Shown here piece by piece: positions 1 to 7,564 of a DNA stretch of 64,000 nucleotides (positions are counted from its first letter, which is position 1; every line of letters starts with the position of its first letter). The DNA comes from UBA1081 sp045535305. GTDB lineage: Bacteria > Bacillota > Clostridia > Oscillospirales > Acutalibacteraceae. Under the pieces are notes generated by a model. It worked only from the letters and a program-made list of their open reading frames with translations. It was not told where the DNA came from and did not search any database. The stretch is taken from the NCBI GenBank assembly GCA_045535305.1, contig JAZSLJ010000073.1:186001-250000 (forward strand). The letters are read 5' to 3'. Both the position numbers and the translations under genes were made by a program.

Positions 1-1
1 G

Positions 2-361
2 GTAGCACTTTTTGGTGTTATGTACTTTATGATGATCAGACCTCAGAAAAAAAAGCAGAAAGAAGAGCAGGAAATGCGTGATGCTATTCAGATAGGTGAT
101 GAAATCACAACTATCGGTGGTATCTGCGGCAGAGTAGTTACTGTTAAGGAAGATTCACTTGTTATTGAAACAGGTGCTGACAGAACAAAAATGAAGATTA
201 CTCGCTGGGCTATTCAGACAAATAACACAGCAGATGACAGAATTCAGGCTGAAAGAGCTGCTCAGGAAGCTGCTAAAGCTGCAGAAAAAGAAGCTAAGGG
301 TAAGGGCAGACGCAAGAAGAAAGACGAAGTTCACGAAGGCGACGAAACTCCCGAAGCATAA
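2..361 (+). CDS. yajC: Preprotein translocase subunit YajC, 5' truncated by the window edge
   Basis: YajC is a small single-pass membrane protein that associates with the SecDF-YajC part of the Sec translocon. The frame is open from base 2 and reads through the end of a hydrophobic helix (VALFGVMYFMMI) into the family signature IRPQKKKQKE. A small beta domain follows (GDEITTIGGICGRVV, then DSLVIETG), and the protein ends in a highly charged Lys/Glu/Ala-rich tail. The true start and most of the membrane helix lie outside the window, so the first in-window ATG at 20 is not the real start. A hairpin follows the stop codon. Confidence 0.93.
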   Translation, partial: VALFGVMYFMMIRPQKKKQKEEQEMRDAIQIGDEITTIGGICGRVVTVKEDSLVIETGADRTKMKITRWAIQTNNTADDRIQAERAAQEAAKAAEKEAKGKGRRKKKDEVHEGDETPEA

Positions 362-385
362 TTTTATAGTAATATTATTAATTTT

Positions 386-420
386 CCCTTCATATCTATT
401 TACAGATACGGAGGGATTTT
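386..420 (+). terminator. Hairpin with T-run after yajC that also covers the next gene's Shine-Dalgarno site
   Basis: Bases 386-397 pair with 404-415 (12 pairs, one mismatch, one G-T), with loop ATTTAC, and the right arm runs into ATTTTTATT. It can act as a weak terminator. The right arm contains GGAGGG, which is also the ribosome binding site for the ATG at 425, so the structure could hide that site. Confidence 0.55.
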
Positions 421-424
421 TATT

Positions 425-829
425 ATGCAAAAAAACAGAAAACAAAAAAGGAATATGTCAAATAATTCATTGATTACAGTCCTTATAAAAAGTTCAGTTA
501 TCGGTATGCTTGCATTTGTAATTATGCTTGCAATTTTTTCGCTTGTAATAATGAATTCTGAAATTGCATCACATAATTTTTTTATTATGGTGCTTGTTGC
601 ATCAGGTATTGCTGCAATTGCTTCTTCACTTGTTTCAAGCATATTTGCAAACCGATACAGTCTGATTACGGGTATGCTTGCGGTTATTATAATTACATCA
701 ATTCAGTTTCTGATTTTATTGTGTTTAAATAATGCAGATTTGTCCATGAAAGTATATTTAATGTTCCCGATAAATTTTATTGCAGGATTTTTTGGTTGCG
801 TAGCAGGTACAAATATTATCAGAAAATAA
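425..829 (+). CDS. Small integral membrane protein, TIGR04086-like
   Basis: This 134-residue protein has a basic N-terminus and four hydrophobic segments at roughly 20-43, 51-75, 80-100 and 108-130. There is no enzymatic motif. Its size, topology and position directly after yajC match the TIGR04086 family of uncharacterised membrane proteins found beside yajC in Clostridia; that assignment rests on recall of context rather than a profile match. The ATG at 425 has GGAGGG nine bases upstream; an in-frame ATG at 455 is an alternative. The spoIIM-like gene starts 21 bases downstream, so the two are probably co-transcribed. Confidence 0.75.
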   Translation: MQKNRKQKRNMSNNSLITVLIKSSVIGMLAFVIMLAIFSLVIMNSEIASHNFFIMVLVASGIAAIASSLVSSIFANRYSLITGMLAVIIITSIQFLILLCLNNADLSMKVYLMFPINFIAGFFGCVAGTNIIRK

Positions 830-850
830 TAACAGAGCGGAGAAATAATA

Positions 851-1483
851 ATGAAAATAAAAGCAATTCGATTAACAAAACACAGAGATTTTTCTTCTGA
901 ACAAGAAACAGAACTGAAAAATATGATAATTATAATTGCATTGTTTACAGCAGGTATGATAATTGGCTCGGGAATAATGCGAAAGGGGAGTAGCGAAGCT
1001 CTTTTAGCCGATTTTTCATCAATATTTGATGTTTTTGCATCAAACAGAAATGAATTAAAAGCCTATAAAATATTTATCAATTCATTATTTACCAATTTAT
1101 TGTTTGTTTTTTCATTATTTTTTTCGGGATTCAGTTGCATCGGGATTCCGATAATTTACATATTGCCGGTAATAAAAGGTCTCGGATTGGGAGCGTTGTC
1201 GGGATATCTGTTGACAATGTATTCAATGAACGGAATGGGATATTATTTGCTCACAATTATTCCGTCAGGTATTGTTTCGGTTTCGGTTGTTCTGCTTGCC
1301 GGATGTACATCTGCTATCATGTCAAAAGAGCTTTTAGGCATTGTATTAGAAAAAAGACAGCCGAACAGCACAACCGCCATCACATATATTAAAAAATATG
1401 CAATTTTTTTTGCAGGTATGGTGCTTGCTTCGACTGTAGAAACAGTGTTTGTTAAGGCTTTTTCTTATCTGTTTGTGTTTTAG
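851..1483 (+). CDS. spoIIM: Stage II sporulation protein M-like membrane protein
   Basis: SpoIIM belongs to the SpoIIDMP complex that drives septal peptidoglycan remodelling and engulfment during sporulation. The 210-residue product is close to the usual length of about 214. It has a soluble N-terminus, then hydrophobic segments near 24-41, 76-100, 103-122, 130-150 and 185-207, including a glycine-rich KGLGLGALSGYLL stretch typical of the SpoIIM/DUF95 domain. The start has GGAGAAATAATA just upstream. The 3' end overlaps the convergent Xer recombinase gene by 32 bases. In many spore formers spoIIM lies next to xerD, which supports the call, although here the two genes are convergent. Confidence 0.78.
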   Translation: MKIKAIRLTKHRDFSSEQETELKNMIIIIALFTAGMIIGSGIMRKGSSEALLADFSSIFDVFASNRNELKAYKIFINSLFTNLLFVFSLFFSGFSCIGIPIIYILPVIKGLGLGALSGYLLTMYSMNGMGYYLLTIIPSGIVSVSVVLLAGCTSAIMSKELLGIVLEKRQPNSTTAITYIKKYAIFFAGMVLASTVETVFVKAFSYLFVF

Positions 1484-2447
1484 CAGGCTTAATTCCGGAC
1501 AAAGGATTGCTGTCTATGGCATCTTTTTTTTGTGTATCGGCAATATGTGTATATATTTCTGTTGTACTTAGGTTTTCATGCCCCAAAACATCTTTAAGTA
1601 CAAGCACATCAACATCGCCGTACTGATACATAAGCGTTGCGGCTGTATGTCTTAATTTATGTGTGGATAACCCCATATTTGACAATCCGGATTTTTCCAA
1701 AAAAGAATCAACGATATGCTGTACAGTTCTTGTGCTTATGCGTTGTAATCTGTTGCTTAAAAATAAGGCTTTAGGATCTTTTACACCGTCTTTGGGACGA
1801 ATATTCATATATGACTCGATTGCAGACATACAGGCATCATTAAGATAAACAATTCGTTCTTTGTTACCTTTACCTATAACACGCATTGACTTGTCAGATC
1901 TGATATCAGACTGATTAAGGCCCACAAGTTCAGATAATCGCAAGCCGCAATTAAGAAAAATGGTAATAATTGCGTAATCGCGTTCTTTATTTTTACCGTC
2001 TACGGAATTTAATAAATTTATACTTTGCTCAAGCGTTAAATATTTGGGCAAAGTTTTTTCTTTTTTAGGCGTATCAAGAGCTTTCATCGGATTTTCTTTA
2101 AGAATACGGCGGTTTTCATGTAAATATTTAAAAAACTGTCGGATTGCAATAACTTTGCGCGAACGTGTTACAGCAGAATTATTTTTTTCGTTTTTGCAAT
2201 AAGATAAAAACTGATAAGCATCACTTAATGAGATTGCTTGAAAAAATTTTTCATCACAAAATCTTATATCAATTTTACCCGGTTCGCATAATTTTTTTTC
2301 AGCAACTAAAAATGAAATAAATTCACGAAGATTAATTGAGTATTCAAAAACGGTTTTTTTAGATCTGTTTTTAATTGCGTCTATGTAAAGCAAATAATCA
2401 CACAATAATTGCGGAAAAGCCTCATAATCTGGCCTATAGTTATACAT
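1452..2447 (-). CDS. Tyrosine recombinase XerC/XerD family
   Basis: This is a site-specific tyrosine recombinase, most likely the XerC/D enzyme that resolves chromosome dimers at dif. An N-terminal core-binding domain (about 10-115) precedes the catalytic domain (about 130-315). All catalytic residues are visible: R170 in NCGLRLSEL, K193, H263 and R266 in THKLRHTAA, H290 in LGHENL and Y299 in IYTH. At 331 residues it is some 30 longer than typical XerD, mainly through a Lys-rich C-terminal tail that overlaps the convergent spoIIM. The start has AAGGAGG upstream. A 12-bp perfect inverted repeat sits about 30 bases before the start. A mobile-element integrase is less likely because no element boundaries or cargo are seen. 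Confidence 0.9.
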   Translation of the reverse strand: MYNYRPDYEAFPQLLCDYLLYIDAIKNRSKKTVFEYSINLREFISFLVAEKKLCEPGKIDIRFCDEKFFQAISLSDAYQFLSYCKNEKNNSAVTRSRKVIAIRQFFKYLHENRRILKENPMKALDTPKKEKTLPKYLTLEQSINLLNSVDGKNKERDYAIITIFLNCGLRLSELVGLNQSDIRSDKSMRVIGKGNKERIVYLNDACMSAIESYMNIRPKDGVKDPKALFLSNRLQRISTRTVQHIVDSFLEKSGLSNMGLSTHKLRHTAATLMYQYGDVDVLVLKDVLGHENLSTTEIYTHIADTQKKDAIDSNPLSGIKPAKTQTDKKKP

Positions 2448-2477
2448 ATTGATTTTTCCTCCTTTTTTACTCTCCTA

Positions 2478-2507
2478 AATTGCACAAAACATTTATTTTG
2501 TGCAATT
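2478..2507. promoter_or_regulatory. Perfect 12-bp inverted repeat between xer and the S8 protease gene
   Basis: AATTGCACAAAA (2478-2489) and TTTTGTGCAATT (2496-2507) are perfect inverted copies separated by six bases. The repeat lies in the divergent intergenic region, 31 bases upstream of the recombinase start. No T-run follows on either strand, so an operator or 5'-UTR hairpin is more likely than a terminator. No matching regulator can be named from the sequence. Confidence 0.6.
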
Positions 2508-2565
2508 ATATCACAATCGTTGGCACTTGTCAATACTCTGCTTTTATGTTGAATTTTTAATTTTG

Positions 2566-2594
2566 TTGACAAATAACAAAATATATTATAAAAT
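2566..2594 (+). promoter_or_regulatory. Predicted sigma-A promoter of the S8 protease gene
   Basis: TTGACA at 2566-2571 is followed after 17 bases by TAAAAT at 2589-2594, about 30 bases before the chosen ATG at 2626. Confidence 0.5.
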
Positions 2595-2625
2595 TTTCTT
2601 GCTACTTTTTTTGAGGATTGATATT

Positions 2626-4146
2626 ATGTGGTTTATAAAAAAACATAAGTTTATTGCAAGTGTAATTGCAGTTTTATTGATTTATTTTATTTCTTGTACA
2701 GGATTGTATTTTTTTGAACCTGTCAGTTATTCTGCGCCAGATTTAAATGATTTTGCTGAATATTTTGAAATGTATTCTTATTACAGCCAAAATTCTGATG
2801 ATGAATTTTATATCAAGCAAATATCGACTGATGATATTTTATCTGTCGATAATGATATCAGACTTAAATATGTAAAAAATACTGCTATTGCTGTTGCTTA
2901 TGATGACGTAACATATGACGATGCGGCTACCCTTCTTGAAAAATATAATGCAAAAATCTGCGGATATATTAAAAGTGTCAATTTTTACCAGATTGAATTT
3001 ATGAACGATATTTCATATGATGAGTTGGTTGAAAATTGTAATAAATTGACAGATTCTAAGATTTTTTCAATAGTTTTACCTGATTATTTTGAAGAAATGC
3101 CGACTGATTCCGAAATTAGTACATCTTATTCATTTTCAAATGATAAATATTATTATGAAATGATTAATGCAGATGAAGCATATGATATTTATTATCAGTA
3201 TAGTAATGACGTTAATGTCGGTATTATTGATACTTTGATTGATTATAATAATCCTCTTTTAGATATAGTTAACAGCGATTATTATACAACCGATTCCTTG
3301 AAGTCTTCTATACTTTACGGTGCAGAATCACACGGCACTCACGTTGCAGGCATAATAAATGCAATACATTCTGATGAAGTGTGCGGAATGGCATCAAATG
3401 CCGATATTTACTCATATAACGGTGTCAATGTGTCAACATCATATTGGATTACATCTGTTTGTGATATGTTACTCAGGCAAGATGTTAAGGTCATTAATAT
3501 CAGTATGGGATACAATTCATATATAAGTATTTCTGCGCAGCTCGGAGATGAAAATGCTGTTGAATATATAAAAAACGGAAATGTTTTATTTTCAGAGATT
3601 TTGTCAAATATTATAGACCTAGATAAAGAGTTTGTTATTTGTATTGCGGCAGGCAACAGTACAACAACTCCCCTTTATAAAACTGATTCTGCTTATTTCG
3701 GTTACGGTGATAAAAAATTACTCAGTAAAATTGATATATTCGGCATTTTTGATTCTTGCCCCGAATATGTTGATGCAAAATATGCATTTTTGTTTTCCGA
3801 ATCAATGATTAATGAGGTAGCAGACAGAATAATTACTGTTGGTTCTGTCGGTGATGACTGTTCATATACATATTATTCTAATGCCGGTAATGTTGATATT
3901 GTTGCACCCGGTGAACATATTACAAGTACTGTGCTTAATAATAAATTTGATGTGATGTCGGGTACATCCATGGCTGTACCGTTTGTTTCAGGTACGGCGG
4001 CAATGATGTTTACGGTAAATCCGGATTTGACAGGTGCTCAGGTTAAGGAAATCCTCATTTCTAGTGCAACAAAAACTGTTTCTGCTTATAATTACGACTA
4101 CCCTGTTCTAAATTCGGGTGCGGCAGTTGCTTTGGCTGCAAAGTAA
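2626..4146 (+). CDS. Membrane-anchored subtilisin-like serine protease (S8)
   Basis: This is a subtilase, an extracytoplasmic serine protease. I start it at ATG 2626 (506 residues), which has TTGAGG upstream; an in-frame ATG at 2500 would place the promoter inside the gene. An uncleaved-looking signal or anchor helix (about 9-30) is followed by an acidic propeptide-like region to about 170. The catalytic triad is D202 (IIDTLID), H236 (HGTHVAG) and S448 (GTSMAVP), with the oxyanion Asn in AAGNS. The long stretch between H and S carries insertions of unknown role. It appears monocistronic. The substrate is unknown, and a role in sporulation or envelope processing would be speculation. Confidence 0.9.
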   Translation: MWFIKKHKFIASVIAVLLIYFISCTGLYFFEPVSYSAPDLNDFAEYFEMYSYYSQNSDDEFYIKQISTDDILSVDNDIRLKYVKNTAIAVAYDDVTYDDAATLLEKYNAKICGYIKSVNFYQIEFMNDISYDELVENCNKLTDSKIFSIVLPDYFEEMPTDSEISTSYSFSNDKYYYEMINADEAYDIYYQYSNDVNVGIIDTLIDYNNPLLDIVNSDYYTTDSLKSSILYGAESHGTHVAGIINAIHSDEVCGMASNADIYSYNGVNVSTSYWITSVCDMLLRQDVKVINISMGYNSYISISAQLGDENAVEYIKNGNVLFSEILSNIIDLDKEFVICIAAGNSTTTPLYKTDSAYFGYGDKKLLSKIDIFGIFDSCPEYVDAKYAFLFSESMINEVADRIITVGSVGDDCSYTYYSNAGNVDIVAPGEHITSTVLNNKFDVMSGTSMAVPFVSGTAAMMFTVNPDLTGAQVKEILISSATKTVSAYNYDYPVLNSGAAVALAAK

Positions 4147-4173
4147 TAATTATGATAAAAAAATATTTGATTG

Positions 4174-4209
4174 TAGCCGTCGGATTTTTTCGTCGGCTAT
4201 TGTTATTTT
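4174..4209 (+). terminator. Probable terminator after the S8 protease gene
   Basis: TAGCCG (4174-4179) pairs with CGGCTA (4194-4199) across a 14-base T-rich loop, followed by TTGTTATTTTA. The hairpin is modest. Confidence 0.45.
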
Positions 4210-4228
4210 ATTTATTATGTGATATAAT
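4200..4228 (+). promoter_or_regulatory. Predicted sigma-A promoter of the epimerase gene
   Basis: TTGTTA (4200-4205), a 17-base spacer, then TATAAT (4223-4228) with an upstream TG-type extension. The ATG follows at 4259. Confidence 0.5.
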
Positions 4229-4258
4229 TTAATCAGTAAACAGAAAGGATATAATTTT

Positions 4259-5113
4259 ATGATTTATTACATTTCAAACGAATACCTTGAAGCAGGTATA
4301 AAAACTATGGGTGCAGAACTGACAAGTGTAAAGTCAAAGGAAACAGGTTTTGAATTTCTTTGGCAAGGCAATCCTGATGTGTGGTACGGTCAGTCTCCTG
4401 TACTCTTCCCTATTATAGGCAGAGTTTTCGATGATAAATATTATCTCGACGGTAAAGAATATACTATGCCGAAGCACGGACTTTTCAGAAAGCGTGAAGC
4501 ACAGCTTTATTCTCAGGAAGAAAGCAAAATAACTTTTGTTCAGACTGACAATGAAGAAACACTTAAAATTTTTCCGTATAATTTTGAGGTTTATGTTACT
4601 TTTGAACTTATCGGTAAATCTATAAAGGTAACTCACAGTGTTGTTAATAAAAATGACAGAACAATGTATTTCTCAATCGGCGGACATCCCGGCTTTAACT
4701 GTAAAATCGGCGACAGACTCACCTTTGATGAAAATGAAACCCTTGATACCGTAACAATCGATACCGAGTGTCTGAGGACCGGTGAAATGATTCCTGTTCT
4801 TAATAATGAGAAATCATTTATTATAACAAAAAACATTTTTGACGGCGATGCATTGATTTTTAACGGTATTAAATCAAAACATATCACGCTCGAAAGTGAT
4901 GAGCATAACCGCAAGGTTATATTTGATATGGGCGGATGTCCTTATCTTGGTATATGGGCAAAGCCTAATGCACCTTATGTATGTATTGAGCCCTGGTGGG
5001 GCGTAAATGATGACCATAACAGAAAAGAAGATTTTTCTCAGAAAGATTGCATACAATCAGTTGAAAAAGGAAAAACTTTTAACTGTTATTGGCAGGCTGA
5101 ATTCACAGAATAA
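4259..5113 (+). CDS. Aldose 1-epimerase-like protein (LacX type)
   Basis: This belongs to the galactose mutarotase superfamily, which interconverts alpha and beta anomers of sugars or sugar phosphates in the cytoplasm. The 284 residues match LacX-like members rather than the longer GalM. Expected active-site residues are visible: H73 in MPKHGLFR, H143 in GGHPGF and E244 in CIEPWWG. The start has AAAGGAT upstream. It stands alone between its own promoter and the next gene's promoter, so the sugar substrate cannot be inferred from context. Confidence 0.88.
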   Translation: MIYYISNEYLEAGIKTMGAELTSVKSKETGFEFLWQGNPDVWYGQSPVLFPIIGRVFDDKYYLDGKEYTMPKHGLFRKREAQLYSQEESKITFVQTDNEETLKIFPYNFEVYVTFELIGKSIKVTHSVVNKNDRTMYFSIGGHPGFNCKIGDRLTFDENETLDTVTIDTECLRTGEMIPVLNNEKSFIITKNIFDGDALIFNGIKSKHITLESDEHNRKVIFDMGGCPYLGIWAKPNAPYVCIEPWWGVNDDHNRKEDFSQKDCIQSVEKGKTFNCYWQAEFTE

Positions 5114-5126
5114 TAGTATAACTGTG

Positions 5127-5155
5127 TTGACATAAGATATAATTTTTGATAAAAT
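5127..5155 (+). promoter_or_regulatory. Predicted sigma-A promoter of the DUF1292 gene
   Basis: TTGACA (5127-5132), a 17-base spacer, then TAAAAT (5150-5155), 32 bases before the ATG at 5188. Confidence 0.55.
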
Positions 5156-5187
5156 GAATCAGAAAAAATACGATTGGAGAAGAAATT

Positions 5188-5508
5188 ATGGACGAGGAAA
5201 TCATGATGAATGACGGCATAGAAGAAACATACGAACCTTTAATTGTCAGCATTGTTGATGAAGAAGGCGAAGAGCATATTTTTGAAGAGCTTGATACACT
5301 TGAACTTGATGACAAAGAATATGTTGCACTTCTTCCCATTTATGAAGATGATGACGTTATGGACGACGGAGAGCTTATAATTCTCAACAGAGTTTATGAC
5401 GGTGATGAGATTTATCTTGAACCTATTGAGGATGAAGATGAATTTATGCGTGTAGGCAAAATGTTTGAAGAACGTCTTGCTGATATGTTTGAGTTTGATG
5501 ATGAATAA
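5188..5508 (+). CDS. DUF1292 family acidic protein
   Basis: This 106-residue, very acidic cytoplasmic protein has the DUF1292 pattern: a beta strand (LIVSIVDEEGEEHIFEEL), then DKEYVALLP, then ILNRVYDGDEIYLEPIEDEDEF and a short C-terminal helix. The family is widespread in Firmicutes and its function is unknown. The start has TTGGAG ten bases upstream. The probable 6S RNA begins about ten bases after the stop. Confidence 0.88.
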   Translation: MDEEIMMNDGIEETYEPLIVSIVDEEGEEHIFEELDTLELDDKEYVALLPIYEDDDVMDDGELIILNRVYDGDEIYLEPIEDEDEFMRVGKMFEERLADMFEFDDE

Positions 5509-5517
5509 TTAAACTTT

Positions 5518-5716
5518 TGCCTGCTGTGTTCGGTAGCTGACATCTCTTTTAACCCTACAATTTTTTAAATGGGAGCTTGGCTCCGTTTTCCGGGAATGCA
5601 GACCTCCCGTACCTTTAAAACAAAAGGACGGACGTTGGGAGCACAAAAGTTAATGGGCGGCACCCACCCTGCTAAGACGCAGGTTATAACAGGTGTCAGT
5701 CGGCATAGCGGGTTTT
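5518..5716 (+). ncRNA. ssrS: Probable 6S RNA (SsrS)
   Basis: This roughly 195-nt intergenic segment folds as one long rod. CCTGCTGTG (5520-5528) and the following CTGACATCT pair, with a few G-U wobbles and bulges, to the 3' AGGTGTCAG and CATAGCGGG (ending 5712). Inside are small hairpins (GGAGC-TTG-GCTCC; CGGGA...TCCCG) and, on the 3' side, CCTGC-TAAGAC-GCAGG next to GGCGGCACCCACCC, a layout resembling 6S RNA with its central bubble. 6S RNA binds sigma-A RNA polymerase by mimicking an open promoter. Length, rod shape and a terminator just downstream support the call. There is no coding potential. A covariance search would settle it. Confidence 0.72.
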
Positions 5717-5727
5717 TACCAAAAATC

Positions 5728-5765
5728 AAATCTCCGAAGTCTTAACTGATTTCGGAGATTTTTTT
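5728..5765. terminator. Bidirectional terminator between 6S RNA and the EEP hydrolase gene
   Basis: AAATCTCCGAA (5728-5738) and TTCGGAGATTT (5751-5761) form a perfect 11-bp stem with T-runs in both directions. Confidence 0.85.
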
Positions 5766-5774
5766 ATATATAAA

Positions 5775-6548
5775 TTATAAATTGGCTACAACTACAACAG
5801 GATAATGATCTGAGGGATAAAGATCACCGGGATATAAATCGCGTATAACCTTGTATTCTTTTATTTCAATATTTCCCTTTTTAAAGCAATAGTCAATAAT
5901 AGAATGTTCATGCTCGGGATTGTCGTTAGCGAATACATCGCAGTGATATGTAGAACCGTTATCTGTAACATCGGCAACAAGTCTTGAATCTTCAAATCCG
6001 CCATTTATTACAGTTCTGTACGGTTCAGAAACAGGAGTAACATTAAAATCACCTGTAAAGAATGCGGGCAAATCAGGGCAAATTTCTTCAGCCTTTTTTG
6101 TAACAAGTTCAGCACCTTTTTGCATTGCAACAAGTCCCACGTGGTCAAGATGTGTATTGAAATGTACAAATTCTTTACCGTTTTCTTTATTTTTAAGCTT
6201 TACCCAGGAGCAAATTCTGATACACGCGGCATCCCAGCCTTTACCGGGCTTATCGGGTGTTTCGCTGAGCCAGAAAGAACCTGAATCAATAACATCGAAC
6301 ATACCCTTTTTGTAAAATACAGCGGAAAACTCTCCTTCTGTTTTTCCGTCATCTCTGCCGACACCAACATATGAATATTCGGGAAGACCGTCAACCAATA
6401 TTTTTATCCAATCATAGTGAGCTTCCTGCACTCCGAGAGTATCAGGCATTTCTTTTCTGATAGTATCAACAACCATTTCTTTTCGTGCTGTCCATGCGCG
6501 TTTTTTATCTTTTCCGCCGCAAAGCAGATTAAAACTCATTATTTTCAT
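5775..6548 (-). CDS. Endonuclease/exonuclease/phosphatase (EEP) family hydrolase
   Basis: This 257-residue member of the metal-dependent EEP superfamily shows the motifs in order: N in FNLL, the metal-binding Glu in GVQEAH, NTHLDH, GDFNV and the C-terminal SDHYPV. Members cleave phosphodiester bonds in nucleic acids, lipids or sugar phosphates. There is no signal peptide, so it is probably cytoplasmic. I start it at the ATG ending at 6548, preceded by AGGGTGATAAAT, rather than the GTG three codons earlier. It diverges from the GDPD gene, another phosphodiesterase, but nothing proves a shared pathway. Confidence 0.87.
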   Translation of the reverse strand: MKIMSFNLLCGGKDKKRAWTARKEMVVDTIRKEMPDTLGVQEAHYDWIKILVDGLPEYSYVGVGRDDGKTEGEFSAVFYKKGMFDVIDSGSFWLSETPDKPGKGWDAACIRICSWVKLKNKENGKEFVHFNTHLDHVGLVAMQKGAELVTKKAEEICPDLPAFFTGDFNVTPVSEPYRTVINGGFEDSRLVADVTDNGSTYHCDVFANDNPEHEHSIIDYCFKKGNIEIKEYKVIRDLYPGDLYPSDHYPVVVVANL

Positions 6549-6718
6549 ATTTATCACCCTGTTTTTTCATGAATATTTTCAATAACATTATATATCTAAA
6601 ACATTTTCAAATCAAGTAAAATTTGTTAAATACATGCGTAAATATATTGATTTGCAGGTAAAAGAATGTTATATTGTTGACATAGATAAATATGTAGCAG
6701 AAGAACGGAGATATACAG

Positions 6719-7390
6719 ATGAAAAATGCTTTTATTTTACCTGATAATTTTACAATAACAGCTCATACAGGGTGTGAAGGTACTAAGGGGAATTCTGTTG
6801 AATCTGTTGTTAAGTCTTATGAATGCGGAGCAGATGTATTTGAAGTTGACGTAAGATTTGATAGTAACGGAGTCCCTGTTTTATCTCATGACGAGCCCGC
6901 AGGCGGTGAAATGACTCTTGAAGATGCATTTGAAATGCTTGCTGAGTATAAAAATATGCGCTGTAATATTGATATTAAAAGTACTGACAATATGAAGGCT
7001 ATTCCGGAATTAGCAAAAAAATACGGCGTTCTTGACAGAATTTTTTATACGGGAATAAATGCAGATTTTGTTGAAGCTGCGAAAAGTACGCCCGAAATTC
7101 CCTATTATCTGAATGCGACTGTTGCTGTTAAATTTATGCAAACGAGCAGATATTTGGATTTATTGGTTGAAAAAATTAAAAACAGTGGCGCTGTAGGGCT
7201 TAATTGTAACTATAAAAATGTTACTAAAAAGCTTGTGAATAAATTACATAAAAACGGAATTTTGGTTTCTGTCTGGACTTGTGATAGTAAGAGAAAAATA
7301 ATAAAAATGTTAAAGGTCTCCCCCGATAATATAACATCAAGAAATCCCACATTGGTTAAAAGAATTTTACAAAAAGATAAAATCAGTTAA
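6719..7390 (+). CDS. Glycerophosphodiester phosphodiesterase family protein
   Basis: GDPD proteins hydrolyse glycerophosphodiesters to glycerol-3-phosphate and an alcohol within a TIM barrel. The 223-residue product is slightly shorter than most members. Visible residues are H16 (AHTG), E42 and D44 (FEVDVRFD), H57 (LSHDE), a DIKS strand and the C-terminal VSVWTCD. The canonical HRG at the first motif reads HTG, so a usually conserved Arg is Thr here. There is no signal peptide. It has CGGAG upstream and its own hairpin terminator. Activity on the standard substrate is uncertain because of the substitution. Confidence 0.82.
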   Translation: MKNAFILPDNFTITAHTGCEGTKGNSVESVVKSYECGADVFEVDVRFDSNGVPVLSHDEPAGGEMTLEDAFEMLAEYKNMRCNIDIKSTDNMKAIPELAKKYGVLDRIFYTGINADFVEAAKSTPEIPYYLNATVAVKFMQTSRYLDLLVEKIKNSGAVGLNCNYKNVTKKLVNKLHKNGILVSVWTCDSKRKIIKMLKVSPDNITSRNPTLVKRILQKDKIS

Positions 7391-7397
7391 GTAAAGA

Positions 7398-7438
7398 AAA
7401 CCATCCCTTGTGCATAACAACCTGGATGGTTTATTATT
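7398..7438 (+). terminator. Terminator-like hairpin after the GDPD gene
   Basis: AAACCATCC (7398-7406) and GGATGGTTT (7424-7432) are perfect 9-bp arms around a 17-base loop, followed by ATTATT. Confidence 0.55.
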
Positions 7439-7452
7439 GGAAAGTATAAAAA

Positions 7453-7492
7453 ATTGAGTATTCACAGGTCAAATCCCTTATGAATACTCAAT
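7453..7492. repeat. Perfect 12-bp inverted repeat downstream of the lipoprotein gene
   Basis: ATTGAGTATTCA (7453-7464) and TGAATACTCAAT (7481-7492) are exact inverted copies around a 16-base loop, with no clear T-run. It is the second of three inverted repeats stacked between the GDPD stop and the lipoprotein stop. Confidence 0.7.
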
Positions 7493-7518
7493 ATGACATA
7501 TACTGTACTATTTGATAC

Positions 7519-7549
7519 AATGCAACGTAACATCGCCGAGCGTTGCATT
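7519..7549. repeat. Perfect 9-bp inverted repeat immediately downstream of the lipoprotein gene
   Basis: AATGCAACG (7519-7527) and CGTTGCATT (7541-7549) pair around a GC-containing loop, 15 bases beyond the lipoprotein stop. On the minus strand it could serve as its transcript end, although no strong T-run is visible. Confidence 0.55.
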
Positions 7550-7564
7550 CGTTAAATGACCGAA

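Noticed and set aside
1452..2447. Xer recombinase as a phage or ICE integrase
   Set aside because: No attachment-site repeats, excisionase or cargo flank it, and its place beside spoIIM fits the chromosomal XerC/D.
2500..2625. N-terminal extension of the S8 protease
   Set aside because: It contains the predicted promoter and lacks a ribosome site; ATG 2626 gives a normal signal-anchor sequence.
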